From positions 24,975 to 88,974 of the forward strand of contig PDZW01000014.1 of the NCBI GenBank assembly GCA_002753155.1: a stretch of 64,000 bases of DNA, read 5' to 3'. Below the pieces are notes generated by a model, which ran no database searches, was not told the origin of the DNA, and saw only the letters and a list, made by a program, of their open reading frames with translations. Shown piece after piece: positions 16,050 to 26,500 of this stretch; the stretch's first letter is position 1, and each line of letters begins with the position of its first letter. The DNA is from Alphaproteobacteria bacterium WMHbin7. GTDB lineage: Bacteria; Pseudomonadota; Alphaproteobacteria; Rhodospirillales; WMHbin7. The position numbers and the translations under genes are program-made.

Positions 16050-16993
16050 GCCGATGCCTCCGCCGCCATAAGGGACAAAAGCCCCTCGCGCAGGCCGCGG
16101 TCGGCGATACCGAGCTTGGGGGCGGGCCACAAATTGTCGAGAACGGAAAAAATAGCCATGCCCGCAGGCACCAGATCGGCGCGTTCGGGTCCGATGCAGG
16201 GATGGGCCACCCGATCCGCCTCGCTCATGGCGGCCAGACGCGCCGTTACCCAGGCCAGATCGCTTCTGGTCAGCAACAAGCCATCGACGCGCCTGCGCTC
16301 ATAGCGGCCAAGATCGAGATGGATCGCCCCCATGGTGGTGACCGTTCCCGAAGTGCCCAGCATGCTGGCATCGCCGGAAAGAAGATAGGCCAGCATGGCG
16401 TGGCGCAGCTCGAAGGCCTGCAGGCGCGACCGCATGGAAGCCAGACTCTGAGCCCGCGCGGCTTCGTCGCGCTCGGACAAAGTGACAACGCCGAGGGGCA
16501 GTGATTCCGAGGCAATGATGCCATGATTCTCATGCTTCTGGCGGTCGATCCAGGCGATTTCGGTACTGCCGCCGCCGATATCGAAGACCAGCGCGAAGCG
16601 CGCCTTGGGATCGAGCAGGGGGCGACAGCCCAGCATGGCCAGCATCACCTCCTCCTCGCTTGAGATCACCTCAAGGTCAAGGCCGGTTTCGTCAAGAACG
16701 CGCTTGACGAAGCGCTGGCCGTTGGCGGCCTGCCTGCAGGCCGCCGTGGCGACCAGACGCGATTTCTCGACGCCGCGCTTGCTCATCAGCTCGGAACATT
16801 GGGTCAGGGCCTCGATGGTTCTGGTCTGCGCCTCCTCGCACAGATGTCCGGTTGAGGACAGGCCCTCGCCCAAGCGGGTGATGCGCGAAAAGGAATCGAT
16901 CACCTGAAAGCGGCCCTGGCTCAGCGAGCGGGCCAGAAGCAGGCGGCAATTGTTGGTGCCAAGATCGAGGGCGGCAAGAAGAGGTCCGGTCAT
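16046..16993 (-). CDS. ppx: Exopolyphosphatase / pppGpp phosphohydrolase family protein
   Basis: A 315-residue ASKHA-fold protein. The phosphate-1 loop ALDLGTNNCRLL and phosphate-2 region FDIGGGSTEIAW are clear, with GTSGTVTTM further on. The size equals the short Ppx/GppA form without the C-terminal HD-like domain. Known: it removes terminal phosphates of polyphosphate or converts pppGpp; the balance for short forms is unclear. It is coupled by ATGA overlaps to the flavoprotein gene before it and rlmE after it. Confidence 0.9.
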   Translation of the reverse strand: MTGPLLAALDLGTNNCRLLLARSLSQGRFQVIDSFSRITRLGEGLSSTGHLCEEAQTRTIEALTQCSELMSKRGVEKSRLVATAACRQAANGQRFVKRVLDETGLDLEVISSEEEVMLAMLGCRPLLDPKARFALVFDIGGGSTEIAWIDRQKHENHGIIASESLPLGVVTLSERDEAARAQSLASMRSRLQAFELRHAMLAYLLSGDASMLGTSGTVTTMGAIHLDLGRYERRRVDGLLLTRSDLAWVTARLAAMSEADRVAHPCIGPERADLVPAGMAIFSVLDNLWPAPKLGIADRGLREGLLSLMAAEASA

Positions 16994-18012
16994 GAAGAGG
17001 TTGTACCAGGAACGCCCCGCGTCGTGGAATGGACTTCATGCAGAACCTGCCCGGCATGCACGAAAGGAAAAGCGGCATGGGCTGCCTGGGCCGCCTCGGC
17101 AAACCCCGATAGGATCAGCTTCAACTTGCCGGGATAGGTGGCGATGTCGCCGATGGCAAAGACGCCGGGAAGCTTCGTGGACATGGTGGCGGGATCGACC
17201 GCCAACCGTCCGCCTTCAAGGTCCAGGCCAAATCCCGACATGGCGCTCTGGTCGCCCAAAAGCCCAAAAAAGCACAGCAGGGCATCGGCATCAAGCTCGC
17301 GCAGATTTCCCGCCAGATCATCGACCAAGACGGCGCTCAGACGCTTTCCGTCGCCCTTTAGGGCCGAAAGCTGGCCGGGGGCGACCAGATCGATTTTTCC
17401 GGCCTGAACCAGGGCCATCAGCTTTTCAAGACTGCCCGGCTGGGCGCGAAACTGGGGGCGGCGATGAATCAGCCACACCTTGTCAGCCAGCTCGGACAGT
17501 AAAATCGCCCAATCGACGGCGGAATCACCACCACCCGCGATGGCCACGCGCCTGTCTTTGAAGTCGAGGGCCCGGCGCACGAAATAGTGAACACTAGTCC
17601 CCTCGTACCCTTCCAGTCCGTCAAGCGGCGGGCGCTTGGGGCCGAAGGCGCCTGCCCCCGTCGCGATGAACACCACGGGTGCTTCGAGGACCAAGCCCTG
17701 CTTGGTCTCGACTCGCCAGAAGCCATCGGCAAGTCGGGTTAGCAGATTGGCTTGCTGATTAAGGTGGTAGATCGGATTGAAGGGGCGGGCCTGCTCGGTC
17801 AGCCGTTCGATCAGCTCGGCCCCCAGAATGAAGGGCTGGGCGGGAATGTCGTAGATGGGTTTTTCAGGGTAAAGGGCGGCGCATTGGCCGCCCGGGGCGG
17901 GCAGGGCGTCGATGACCTGGCAGGGAATATTGGCCATGCCCAAGGCAAAAACGCCGAACAGTCCCACCGGCCCGGCGCCGATGACGACAGCACCTTGAAA
18001 ACGCGGGTTCAA
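16990..18012 (-). CDS. NAD(P)/FAD oxidoreductase, thioredoxin-reductase-like ferredoxin-NADP reductase
   Basis: A 340-residue flavoprotein. FAD-binding GAGPVGLFGVFALG, the NADPH-binding GGGDSAVDWA and the C-terminal FAIGDIATYPGKLKLILSGF are present. The CxxC of thioredoxin reductases is absent, which places it with TrxR-like ferredoxin/flavodoxin-NADP reductases. Known: these supply reduced ferredoxin for Fe-S or heme work. The start is TTG at 18012, overlapping the stop of the upstream gene as TTGA. It is second in a four-gene minus-strand chain. Confidence 0.88.
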   Translation of the reverse strand: MNPRFQGAVVIGAGPVGLFGVFALGMANIPCQVIDALPAPGGQCAALYPEKPIYDIPAQPFILGAELIERLTEQARPFNPIYHLNQQANLLTRLADGFWRVETKQGLVLEAPVVFIATGAGAFGPKRPPLDGLEGYEGTSVHYFVRRALDFKDRRVAIAGGGDSAVDWAILLSELADKVWLIHRRPQFRAQPGSLEKLMALVQAGKIDLVAPGQLSALKGDGKRLSAVLVDDLAGNLRELDADALLCFFGLLGDQSAMSGFGLDLEGGRLAVDPATMSTKLPGVFAIGDIATYPGKLKLILSGFAEAAQAAHAAFPFVHAGQVLHEVHSTTRGVPGTTSS

Positions 18013-18410
18013 GGTTCGTCCTCGCCGGACGGCTCTTTTCGCGATGACGGGTCAGGCCGGTTGCGGTGCAGTCCGCCCGGCGTTGGCTTTTTGGGCAGGG
18101 CCATTTTGGTCACCAGCCAGATCAGAAAAAGCGGCGGCGCAAAGACGACGACCACGCGCTTCGTCCAGGCCAGGAATTCGCTGGCCTGCTTTTCCAGCAG
18201 AAGCTCCGACTTGCAGTCATAGCGCTGCGAAGCCCTGGCACCCCGGCACTCGGCCAACTGGCGCTCGAAGCGCTGCTGCTCGAAATAGGTCTCATAGCTG
18301 GGAATGATGAATTCGCTATAGCCCATCAAGCTCGCCCAGACCAATCCCACCGCCATGGCGATCAGGCGGAGGCGAAGGGCGCGGCGTAGCTTTTTTTCAT
18401 AAGGGTGCAT
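18009..18410 (-). CDS. Unrecognised small membrane protein
   Basis: A 133-residue protein with two hydrophobic helices (about residues 16-36 and 86-106) separated by a charged loop containing two cysteines (AECRGARASQRYDCKSE). The tail is long, basic and Pro/Ser-rich. No family recognised. The ATG at 18410 (MHPYEKKLRR) gives a compact protein; an ATG at 18449 is possible but overlaps the divergent promoter zone of tsaE. It heads the flavoprotein-ppx-rlmE chain, to which it is coupled by a TTGA overlap. Confidence 0.65.
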   Translation of the reverse strand: MHPYEKKLRRALRLRLIAMAVGLVWASLMGYSEFIIPSYETYFEQQRFERQLAECRGARASQRYDCKSELLLEKQASEFLAWTKRVVVVFAPPLFLIWLVTKMALPKKPTPGGLHRNRPDPSSRKEPSGEDEP

Positions 18411-18456
18411 GGTGGCATCAAGAATAGTCACATTTGAGATGGATTTCATCCCCTGC

Positions 18457-18485
18457 TTGCTCAAGGTCCTGGGCTTGGCTACAAA
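18457..18485 (+). promoter_or_regulatory. Candidate tsaE promoter (near-leaderless)
   Basis: TTGCTC at 18457-18462, 17 bases, TACAAA at 18480-18485. Transcription would start about at 18491-18493, which is the tsaE start codon itself. No Shine-Dalgarno-like run sits in front of that ATG. Consensus-based only. Confidence 0.4.
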
Positions 18486-18490
18486 CAAGC

Positions 18491-18934
18491 ATGCAACGCT
18501 TCGATCTGGCCACGGAAAACGACACCGCCCGCCTGGGGGCAAGGCTAGCCGCCCAGGCCCGCCCGGGCGACATTCTGGCGCTGCACGGGGCCCTGGGGGC
18601 TGGCAAGACCAGCCTGGCGCGCGCCTTCATCCGCGCCTTCGTGGCCAATCCCTCTGAAGAGGTGCCCAGCCCCACCTTCACCTTGGTTCAGGTCTATGAG
18701 GGCGGGCGCTGCCCGCTCTGGCATCTCGATCTCTACCGCCTTGAACGCCCCGAGGACGCTTTGGAACTGGGGCTCGAGGAGGGATTCTTGGAAGCCGTCT
18801 GCCTGATCGAATGGCCCGAGCGCCTGGGGGCTTTGCTGCCCGAGCGCTCCTTGCACCTGACCCTGGGTTTCGGCCCCAGCGACGAGGCCAGGACCCTGAC
18901 ACTCGACGGCTGGCAGGACAGGCCCCTGTCATGA
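18491..18934 (+). CDS. tsaE: tRNA threonylcarbamoyladenosine biosynthesis protein TsaE
   Basis: A 147-residue P-loop ATPase needed with TsaB and TsaD to make t6A37 in ANN-decoding tRNAs. Walker A is GALGAGKTSLAR; VPSPTFTLVQVYEG and HLDLYRLE are the TsaE hallmarks, with LIEWPERLG near the end. The frame is open earlier, but the ATG at 18491 gives family length. It heads a five-gene run into amgK, murU, addB and addA, and overlaps amgK by four bases (ATGA). Confidence 0.95.
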   Translation: MQRFDLATENDTARLGARLAAQARPGDILALHGALGAGKTSLARAFIRAFVANPSEEVPSPTFTLVQVYEGGRCPLWHLDLYRLERPEDALELGLEEGFLEAVCLIEWPERLGALLPERSLHLTLGFGPSDEARTLTLDGWQDRPLS

Positions 18935-19929
18935 GCCAGGACGCACGCGGCCAAGCGATGGACGCTTTCCTGGACGGCAGCGGCTGGGCCGCGGCGACGC
19001 GCCACCCCCTGCCCGGAGATGCCTCGTTTCGCCGCTATATCCGTCTTAGCCGGGGCCATGAACATGCCATGCTGATGGATGCGCCGCCGCCCCAGGAAGA
19101 TGTGCGGCCCTTTCTGAACATGGCGCGCCATCTTGTGGGGCTGGGCCTGTCGGCCCCTGCCGTGCTGGCCGAGGATGTGGCGTCTGGATTCCTGCTGCTC
19201 GAGGATCTGGGCGATGCCACCTTCACGCGCCGTCTGGCGGCGGGGGCCTGCGAAGCCGCTCTCTATGCCCTGGCGGTGGATGTGCTGATCGATCTGCACC
19301 AACATCCCAGGGCGGCGGAGATCTTGGTGCCGCCCTATGACGACGCCCGGCTGCTGACCGAGGCCCGCCTGCTGACCGACTGGTATATGCCAGAGATGCC
19401 AGGGGCCTTGACCGGCCAGGAATGCATCGAAAGTTACGAGGCCTTGTGGCTTCCCCTGTTCGCCAAGGCTCGAGCGGTACCTGAAACGCTGGTGCTGCGC
19501 GATTTCCATGTCGACAATCTGATGGAACTGGAAGGCAGGACGAAAAGTGCTGCCTGCGGGCTGCTCGATTTCCAAGATGCGGTTCTGGGGCCTGTTACCT
19601 ATGATCTGGTGTCGTTGGTCGAGGACGCCAGACGCGATCTGGCGCCTGGGTTGGCCGACGCGATGCGCCAGCGCTATCTAAAGGCCTTTCCCGACCTTGA
19701 TCGCCACGATTTCGACGCCTCGATGGCCATTCTGGGTGCCCAGCGCCATTGCAAGGTGATCGGCATCTTCACCCGCCTTTACAAGCGGGATGGCAAGCCG
19801 GTCTATCTTCGCCACATTCCCAGACTCTGGCGTCTGCTCGAGCAATCTTGTCGTCATCCCGTTCTGGCGGGCCTTAAGGTCTGGCTGGATAAGCACCTTC
19901 CTGCGGGCTCTCGCGGGGTGCCGCAATGA
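18931..19929 (+). CDS. amgK: Cell-wall amino-sugar kinase (AmgK-like phosphotransferase)
   Basis: A 332-residue APH-fold kinase with catalytic VLRDFHVDNLM and metal-binding LLDFQDAVLGP. Known: AmgK phosphorylates MurNAc and GlcNAc at the anomeric position, feeding MurU, so that peptidoglycan fragments are recycled to UDP-MurNAc without de novo synthesis. The tsaE-amgK-murU order is characteristic and is the main reason for the name. It is coupled at both ends by ATGA overlaps. APH-type genes are easily misnamed, but this context is strong. Confidence 0.9.
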   Translation: MSQDARGQAMDAFLDGSGWAAATRHPLPGDASFRRYIRLSRGHEHAMLMDAPPPQEDVRPFLNMARHLVGLGLSAPAVLAEDVASGFLLLEDLGDATFTRRLAAGACEAALYALAVDVLIDLHQHPRAAEILVPPYDDARLLTEARLLTDWYMPEMPGALTGQECIESYEALWLPLFAKARAVPETLVLRDFHVDNLMELEGRTKSAACGLLDFQDAVLGPVTYDLVSLVEDARRDLAPGLADAMRQRYLKAFPDLDRHDFDASMAILGAQRHCKVIGIFTRLYKRDGKPVYLRHIPRLWRLLEQSCRHPVLAGLKVWLDKHLPAGSRGVPQ

Positions 19930-20630
19930 AGCGGGGCATCGCACTGGCCGCCGGTCTGGGGCTTCGGCTGCGCCCGATCACCCTGACCACGCCCAAGCCC
20001 CTGGTCGCGGTGGCGGGCAAGACCCTGCTGGATCATGCGCTGGATAAACTGGCTGATGCAGGGGTGGAAGCGTGCGTGGTCAACATGCATCATCTGGCCT
20101 CCAAGATCGCAAGCCATGTTGCGGCCCGCCAAACGCCCCGAATCCACCTGTCCGACGAAACGGAAGAACTGCTGGAAACCGGGGGCGGCATCGCCAAGGC
20201 CATGGCGCTGCTGGGCGATCAGCCCTTTTTCGCGGCCAATGCCGATATTCTGTGGACGGATGGGCTTGGCGACATGCCCGCCCTGATGCGTCTTGAACAG
20301 GCCTGGGAATCGCAGCGCATGGATGCGCTGCTGCTGCTGGTGCCCACTCAGCGTGCTTTTGGATACGAGGGGGCGGGCGACTTCTTCTTGCAAGACGATG
20401 GTCGACTGCAACGCAGGGGCAAAGCCGCCAGCGCACCCTATGTCTTCGCGGGCGTTCAGGTGCTGCATCCCAGACTGTTTCAAGATGTTCCCCCAGGCCC
20501 CTTCTCGCTGAACCTGCTTTACGACCGCGCCCTGGCCAGCCAGCGCCTGTTCGGTCTGGTGCATCAAGGCGGCTGGTATCACATTGGCACGCCGGATGCG
20601 CTGGGCGAAGCGCGCCGTCTTCTCGGCTGA
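19926..20630 (+). CDS. murU: MurNAc-alpha-1-phosphate uridylyltransferase
   Basis: A 234-residue nucleotidyltransferase. The nucleotide-binding signature LAAGLGLRLRPITLTTPKPL includes the signature arginine and lysine; NADILWTDG carries the metal aspartate and ETGGGIAKAM the sugar site. Known: MurU makes UDP-MurNAc from MurNAc-1-phosphate and UTP. It follows amgK with an ATGA overlap and precedes addB by three bases. A general sugar nucleotidyltransferase role is the alternative. Confidence 0.9.
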   Translation: MKRGIALAAGLGLRLRPITLTTPKPLVAVAGKTLLDHALDKLADAGVEACVVNMHHLASKIASHVAARQTPRIHLSDETEELLETGGGIAKAMALLGDQPFFAANADILWTDGLGDMPALMRLEQAWESQRMDALLLLVPTQRAFGYEGAGDFFLQDDGRLQRRGKAASAPYVFAGVQVLHPRLFQDVPPGPFSLNLLYDRALASQRLFGLVHQGGWYHIGTPDALGEARRLLG

Positions 20631-20633
20631 GCC

Positions 20634-23522
20634 ATGAAAGTCTTCACGATCAGCCCGGACCTGGCCTTCGTCGACGCGTTGGCCAACGGGTTGCTGGAAC
20701 AGGCGAAATTCGACCCGATTACCCTGTCCTCCTTTACGGTTCTGCTGCCCACCAGACGCGCCATCCGTTCCTTGAAAGAGGCCTTTTTACGCCGCATCGA
20801 CGGCCAAGGCGTTCTGCTTTTGCCGCGTCTGATGACGTTGGGAGATCTGGACGAAGAGGAGCTGGTGCTGGATGGCGCCATCGAGGCCGGGCTGGCTCCT
20901 GCCATCGATCCTTTGCGCCGCAAATTACTGTTGGCCCGCCTCGTGCGGGCCTCGAGACATCATCTGGCCTGGGATCAATCAGTGCGGCTGGCCGGAGAGC
21001 TTGGGCGCTTTCTCGACCAGATGCAGACCGAGAATGTTGGCTTCGAACGTTTGAAAACTTTGGTGCCTGAGGATTTTGCCAGCCATTGGGGCGAGGTGCT
21101 GGCCTTTCTTAATCTGTTGACCGATCTTTGGCCGGGCATTCTTGAAGAGGAAGGAGCACTTGATCTGGCCTTGCGGCGCAACCGCCTGATTCTGGCCCAG
21201 GCCGAGGCATGGCGCACCACCCCGCCCCAGGGGCCGGTGGTGGCGGCGGGATCGACTGGCAGCGTTCCTGCTACCGCCGAATTGCTGAAGGTGATCGCGG
21301 CCCTGCCGCAAGGGGCCGTGGTCCTGCCGGGCCTTGATCTCAAGCTGGCCCAGGAGGCCTGGGAAGCGCTGGAACCCAGCCATCCGCAATTCGGCATGAA
21401 GCGACTGCTCGATCTGTTGAGCACCGGGCGTGATCAAGTGCGTTCCTGGCGCAGCGGCAAGACCCCTGCCCATGCGGCCCGCCTGGAGCTGATCAGTCAG
21501 GCTTTTCTGCCCGCCGCCCTGACCGAGAGCTGGCGGGTGATGGATGCGCTTCCAGCCCAGGCCCTGAAGGGGCTGAGCTATCTGGAAGCCCCCGATTCCA
21601 GAAGCGAGGCCCTGGCCATCGCCCTTCTGTTGCGAGGGAGCGCCGAATTTTCGGATCAGACGGCGGCCCTGGTGACGCCGGACCGCGATCTGGCCAGAAG
21701 GGTGGCGTCGGAGTTGAAGCGCTGGGGCATCGCGGTCAATGATTCGGCGGGCCAGCCGCTGGCTTTAAGCGAACCCGGCGTCTTTCTGCGCCTGATCGCC
21801 CAGGTCTTGAGCGAGGATTTCGCGCCGGTAGCCCTATTGTCCCTGCTCAAGCATCCGCTGGCCGGACTTGGCATGCCGCCTGCGCGCCTGCGCGCCCTCG
21901 CCCGCCGGTTGGAGGTCGAAGCGCTTAGAGGCCCGCGCCCGGCGCCGGGCCTGAAGACGCTAATCCCCCATCATCCCTGGCTGCAAACCCTGGAAGAGGC
22001 GGCACAGCCTCTCTATAGGATGATGCACCAAGACGAGGCAGCCTTGGCCGATCTTGTCAGCCTGCATATCGCCCTGGCCGAGGCGCTGGCGGCCACCGAT
22101 CTTGAGACGGGCTCGGAGCGCTTGTGGGCGGGCGAAGCGGGCGAGGCGGCACTCGATTTCGCGGCCAGCCTGACCGGCGCCGCCCGAGATGCGGGAAGCC
22201 TGCAAGGGGCCGCCTATCCCGCCCTGCTTGACGCCTTGATGGAAGAAGTGACGGTGCGCCCGCGCTTTGGCCTTCATCCCCGGCTGCACATTTGGGGACC
22301 CTTGGAAGCGCGTCTGCAACAAGCCGATCTGCTGATTCTGGGGGGATTGAATGAAGGCACTTGGCCCGCCGATCCGCCCGCCGATCCCTGGCTCAGTCGG
22401 CCCATGCGGGCCAGCCTGGGGCTGGAAGCGCCCGAGCGGCGCATCGGTCTTGCCGCCCATGACGTGGCCCAGGGCCTTGCCGCTCCCAGCGTGGTGCTGA
22501 CCCGATCCCTGCGCGCCCAGGGTGCGCCCACCGTGCCCTCGCGCTTCATCAAGCGCCTCGAGGCGGTTTTGAATGCGGCGGGCCTGACCGAGGAGGCTGG
22601 CGGCGAGGGCTGGCGTTTGCAGGCACCGCTCGATTGGGCGCTGGCCCTGGATGATGCGCCCAAGAAGGTTCTGCCAGGACCGCCCGCACCCTGTCCGCCG
22701 GTAGCGGCGCGCCCCAAACGCTTGTCGGTGACCAGAATCGAAACCTGGATGCGCGATCCCTATGCGCTTTATGCCCAGAAGATTCTGGGCCTGTCCGCCT
22801 TGAAGCCGCTGGATGCCGATCCCGGCGCTTCGGATTACGGCATTCTGGTCCACGGCGCTCTGGAAAAATACATCAAGGCCTGGCCGGAGGGATCGCCCGA
22901 AGATATCGAGGGTGAACTCATGCGGCTGGGGCATCTGGTCTTCGAAGAAGCCCTGGCCCGCCCCGGCGTCTGGGCCTTCTGGTGGCCGCGCTATCGCAGC
23001 ATCGCGTCATTCGTAGCCGGGCTGGAGCAACATCGGCGCCCCCTGATACGGCAGAGCCTCAGCGAATGCGAAGGAGCGCTTGATCTGGGCGGCTTTGTCC
23101 TCACCGCCAAGGCCGACCGCATCGATTTGTTGGCGGATGGCAGTGCGGCGCTGATCGATTACAAGACCGGAAAGCCCCCTCCCTGGAAACAGGTGCAGGC
23201 CGGGTTCGCCCCTCAATTGCCGCTGGAAGCGGCCATGCTGAAAGCTGGGGGCTTTGCAGGGGCGGGTGCGCCCCAACCCAGCGAACTGGCCTTCTGGCAT
23301 CTCTCGGGCGGGCGCAACGGTGGCAAGGAACAGCTTTTCAAAAAGGATATCGCCCAACTGGCTGATGAGGCGCTTGAAGGGCTTAGGGCGCTGGTAGCCC
23401 TTTACCAACGGCCCGACACGCCCTATCCGGCCTGTCCCACGCCGGGTCAGGCGCCGGGCTGGTCGGATTATGTCCATCTGGAGCGCAGGCAGGAATGGCA
23501 AAGCGAAGAGGAGGCGACGTGA
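20634..23522 (+). CDS. addB: Double-strand break repair protein AddB
   Basis: A 962-residue subunit of the AddAB helicase-nuclease, which resects double-strand breaks and loads RecA. The N-terminal part resembles a helicase fold but lacks a good Walker A, as in alphaproteobacterial AddB. The C-terminal RecB-type nuclease is visible through SVTRIETWMRDPYALYA, LVHGALEKY and the catalytic LIDYKTGKPP. It overlaps addA by four bases (GTGA at 23519-23522). Confidence 0.95.
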   Translation: MKVFTISPDLAFVDALANGLLEQAKFDPITLSSFTVLLPTRRAIRSLKEAFLRRIDGQGVLLLPRLMTLGDLDEEELVLDGAIEAGLAPAIDPLRRKLLLARLVRASRHHLAWDQSVRLAGELGRFLDQMQTENVGFERLKTLVPEDFASHWGEVLAFLNLLTDLWPGILEEEGALDLALRRNRLILAQAEAWRTTPPQGPVVAAGSTGSVPATAELLKVIAALPQGAVVLPGLDLKLAQEAWEALEPSHPQFGMKRLLDLLSTGRDQVRSWRSGKTPAHAARLELISQAFLPAALTESWRVMDALPAQALKGLSYLEAPDSRSEALAIALLLRGSAEFSDQTAALVTPDRDLARRVASELKRWGIAVNDSAGQPLALSEPGVFLRLIAQVLSEDFAPVALLSLLKHPLAGLGMPPARLRALARRLEVEALRGPRPAPGLKTLIPHHPWLQTLEEAAQPLYRMMHQDEAALADLVSLHIALAEALAATDLETGSERLWAGEAGEAALDFAASLTGAARDAGSLQGAAYPALLDALMEEVTVRPRFGLHPRLHIWGPLEARLQQADLLILGGLNEGTWPADPPADPWLSRPMRASLGLEAPERRIGLAAHDVAQGLAAPSVVLTRSLRAQGAPTVPSRFIKRLEAVLNAAGLTEEAGGEGWRLQAPLDWALALDDAPKKVLPGPPAPCPPVAARPKRLSVTRIETWMRDPYALYAQKILGLSALKPLDADPGASDYGILVHGALEKYIKAWPEGSPEDIEGELMRLGHLVFEEALARPGVWAFWWPRYRSIASFVAGLEQHRRPLIRQSLSECEGALDLGGFVLTAKADRIDLLADGSAALIDYKTGKPPPWKQVQAGFAPQLPLEAAMLKAGGFAGAGAPQPSELAFWHLSGGRNGGKEQLFKKDIAQLADEALEGLRALVALYQRPDTPYPACPTPGQAPGWSDYVHLERRQEWQSEEEAT

Positions 23523-26500
23523 CTCCCCTCGTCTTGGAAACCGAGCGCGATCAGCGCCGGGCCGCCGATGCCAATGCCTCGGCCTGGGTCTCGGCCTCTG
23601 CCGGTTCGGGCAAGACCAAGGTGCTGGTTGATCGCCTGCTGACACTGCTGCTGTCGGGAGCCAAGCCGCACCGTCTGCTCTGCCTGACCTATACCAAGGC
23701 GGCGGCGGCCGAAATGGCGAACCGCTTGTCCATGCGGCTGTCATCCTGGGTGACCCTGCCCGAGGAAGAGCTAGAGAGGGATCTGGAAAAGCTTTTGGGC
23801 GAGCCTGCGGGCACCTTGCGCTTGACCAGGGCCAGGCGTCTGTTCGCCCAGGTGCTGGATGCGCCGGGCGGCCTGCATATTCAAACCCTGCACGCCTTTG
23901 CCCAGTCGCTGTTGGCGCGCTTTCCCATCGAGGCTGGCGTGGCGCCGCATTTTTCAGTGATGGACGAGCGCGATCAGGCCCAATTGCTGGACGAATCCCT
24001 GCAATCGGTTCTGGCCCAAGCGCGTCTTGGCCGCGATGAGTCCTTGTCCAAGGCGCTGGAGCAGGTGGCAGAGCGCATTCACGAAACGCGTTTTGCCGAT
24101 CTGATGCGCGAACTCTCGTCGGCCCGCACCCGTCTGGCCCATCTGTTTGCCACATGGGGGGGTGTTGCGGGCGTCGTGGAGCAGGTGCGCCAGCATTTGG
24201 GTGTTGGCGCAGGCGAGACGCTGGAAAGCCTGCGCCAGGCCGCCTGCCGCGAAGAAGCCTTCGATGGCAAGGCGCTGCGCCAGGCCGTTTCCCATCTGTC
24301 GCAGGGCAGCAAGACCGATAAGGAACGGGCGGGCTTGATGGCGCACTTTCTGGCGGGCGACGAGGATGAGCGCAGCCGTTGTTTCGACGACTATGTCGGG
24401 GCCTTTCTGACGGATAAGCAGGAGCCCCGGGCCAGCCTTGCCACCAATCCGGTCAAGGCCGCTTGGCCCGGAATTGAGGTGGTGTTGGAAAGCGAGCAGG
24501 CGCGGATTATGGGCGTTATCGAGCAGAGCCGCGCCATCACCGTCGTTCAATCGACCGAGGCGCTGCTGCGCCTAGCCCACGCCATTCTCGAAGGTTATGC
24601 GCATCTCAAGGAAGCACGGGCCAGGCTTGATTACGACGATCTGATTCAGGCCGCGCGCCGTCTGATCCAACAGGGAACCGCCTGGGTTCTCTATAAGCTC
24701 GATGGTGGCATCGATCATGTGCTGATCGACGAGGCCCAGGATACCAGCCCGGCTCAATGGGATATCGTGACCGCCCTCTCGGACGAATTCTTCGCGGGCG
24801 AAGGGGCCAGGCCTCAGCCGCGCACGGTCTTTGCGGTGGGCGACGTCAAACAATCGATCTACAGCTTTCAAGGAGCCGATCCCGATTCCTTCGAGACCAT
24901 GCGCGCCCGCTTAAGCCAACAGGTTGCTGTGGGCGGCGGACGCTGGGAGCCGGTCGATCTGGTCATGAGTTTTCGCTCGGTCCCCGCCGTGCTGGAAGCG
25001 GTGGATGCCGTCTTCGCCGAAGGCGAGGCCTTGGAGGGAGTTGATCTCGGCCAGGGCTACAAACGCCATCTGGCTTTTCGGGCCATGGATGGCGGGTCTG
25101 TTGACTTATGGCCGCCCCTGGAGCCCAAGGCGTTGGACGAACAAGCGCCCTGGCATCCGCCGGTCGAACGCATTCGGGGCGATTCGCCGCAATTGCGCAT
25201 GGCCCGCCTGCTGGCCAGGCGCATTCGGGCGATGATCGGGCAGGAACGGCTGGTCTCGAAGGATCGCCTGGTCCGGCCCGGAGATATCTTGATTCTGCTG
25301 CGCCGCCGGGGCAGCTTCGCCGAGGATCTGGTGCGCTCGTTGAAAGCCGAGGACGTGCCGGTGGCGGGCGTCGACCGCATGATCGTCACCGATCAGTTGG
25401 CGGTGGTCGATCTGATGGCGCTGGCCCGTTTCGTTCTATTGCCCGAGGACGATCTCAATCTGGCCGCCCTGTTGAAAGGGCCGTTCATCGGTCTATCCGA
25501 AGAGGAGCTGTTTTCCGTTTGTCATGGCCGCACAGGCACGGTCTGGGAGGAGCTGTTACGTCATCAACCCGCCGCCCATGCCTGGCTTTCGGCCCTGCGG
25601 GCTGAGGCCGACCGCGCCGCACCGCATGATTTCTTTGCCCATATTCTGGGTCCTCTCAAGGGGCGGCGCACCTTGAAGGCCCATTTGGGCCAGGAAGCCC
25701 TGGATGCGGTGGACGAATTCATGTCGCTGGCTCTGGACTTCGAGCGGCACCATGTTCCCTCGCTTTCCGGTTTTCTGGCCTGGATGGAAGCCGGGCATGT
25801 CGAGATCAAGCGCGATTCCGATTCTGCCGAGGCGGGCTTCGTGCGCGTCATGACCGTGCATGGCGCCAAGGGCCTGCAGGCTCCCATCGTGTTCCTGCCC
25901 GACACGCTGACCGCACCTGCGGGGCGCGACCTTCTGGTCTGGAGTGCCTGGGGCGTTGAAGGACTTCCCCTGTGGGCGCCGCGCGCCGCCGATCAGCCCC
26001 AGCCCCTCAAGCTGGCGATAGAAGCCGCCAAGGCCAGAGCCCGGCGGGAATCGCATCGGCTGCTCTATGTGGCGATGACCAGGGCCGAGGATCGCCTGAT
26101 CATGGCCGGATGGCGCCCGGGAAAATCCGCCGAGGGGGCCTGGTATCCCCTGATCCGGCAGGGCTTCGATCGCGTGAATGCGCCCGAGGTGCCTGATGAC
26201 TGGCTGGCGGGTGATGTCGAGGGGCTGGGCCCGGCCACGCGCCGCCTGACCTCAACCCAGATCGGTGCGCCGGGCTCAGACGACAAGCAGGGCGCCATTG
26301 GCCCTGTCTCGCGTCTGCCCGATTGGGCGCGGCTGCCCTTGGCGCCTGAACCCCGGCCATCGCGCCCCCTGATCCCCTCGCGGCCGGATGGCGACCAGGC
26401 GGGGCCAGCCCTGCCCCCCTTGTCGGGCGAGGATGGCAAGCGCTTCGAGCGGGGACGCCTGATCCATCGCCTGCTGCAAACCCTGCCCGCCCTGACGCAG

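Noticed and set aside
23007..24155. 382-codon minus-strand frame opposite the addB-addA junction
   Set aside because: Pro/Arg-rich antisense translation covering conserved nuclease and Walker A coding sequence; no independent start signals.
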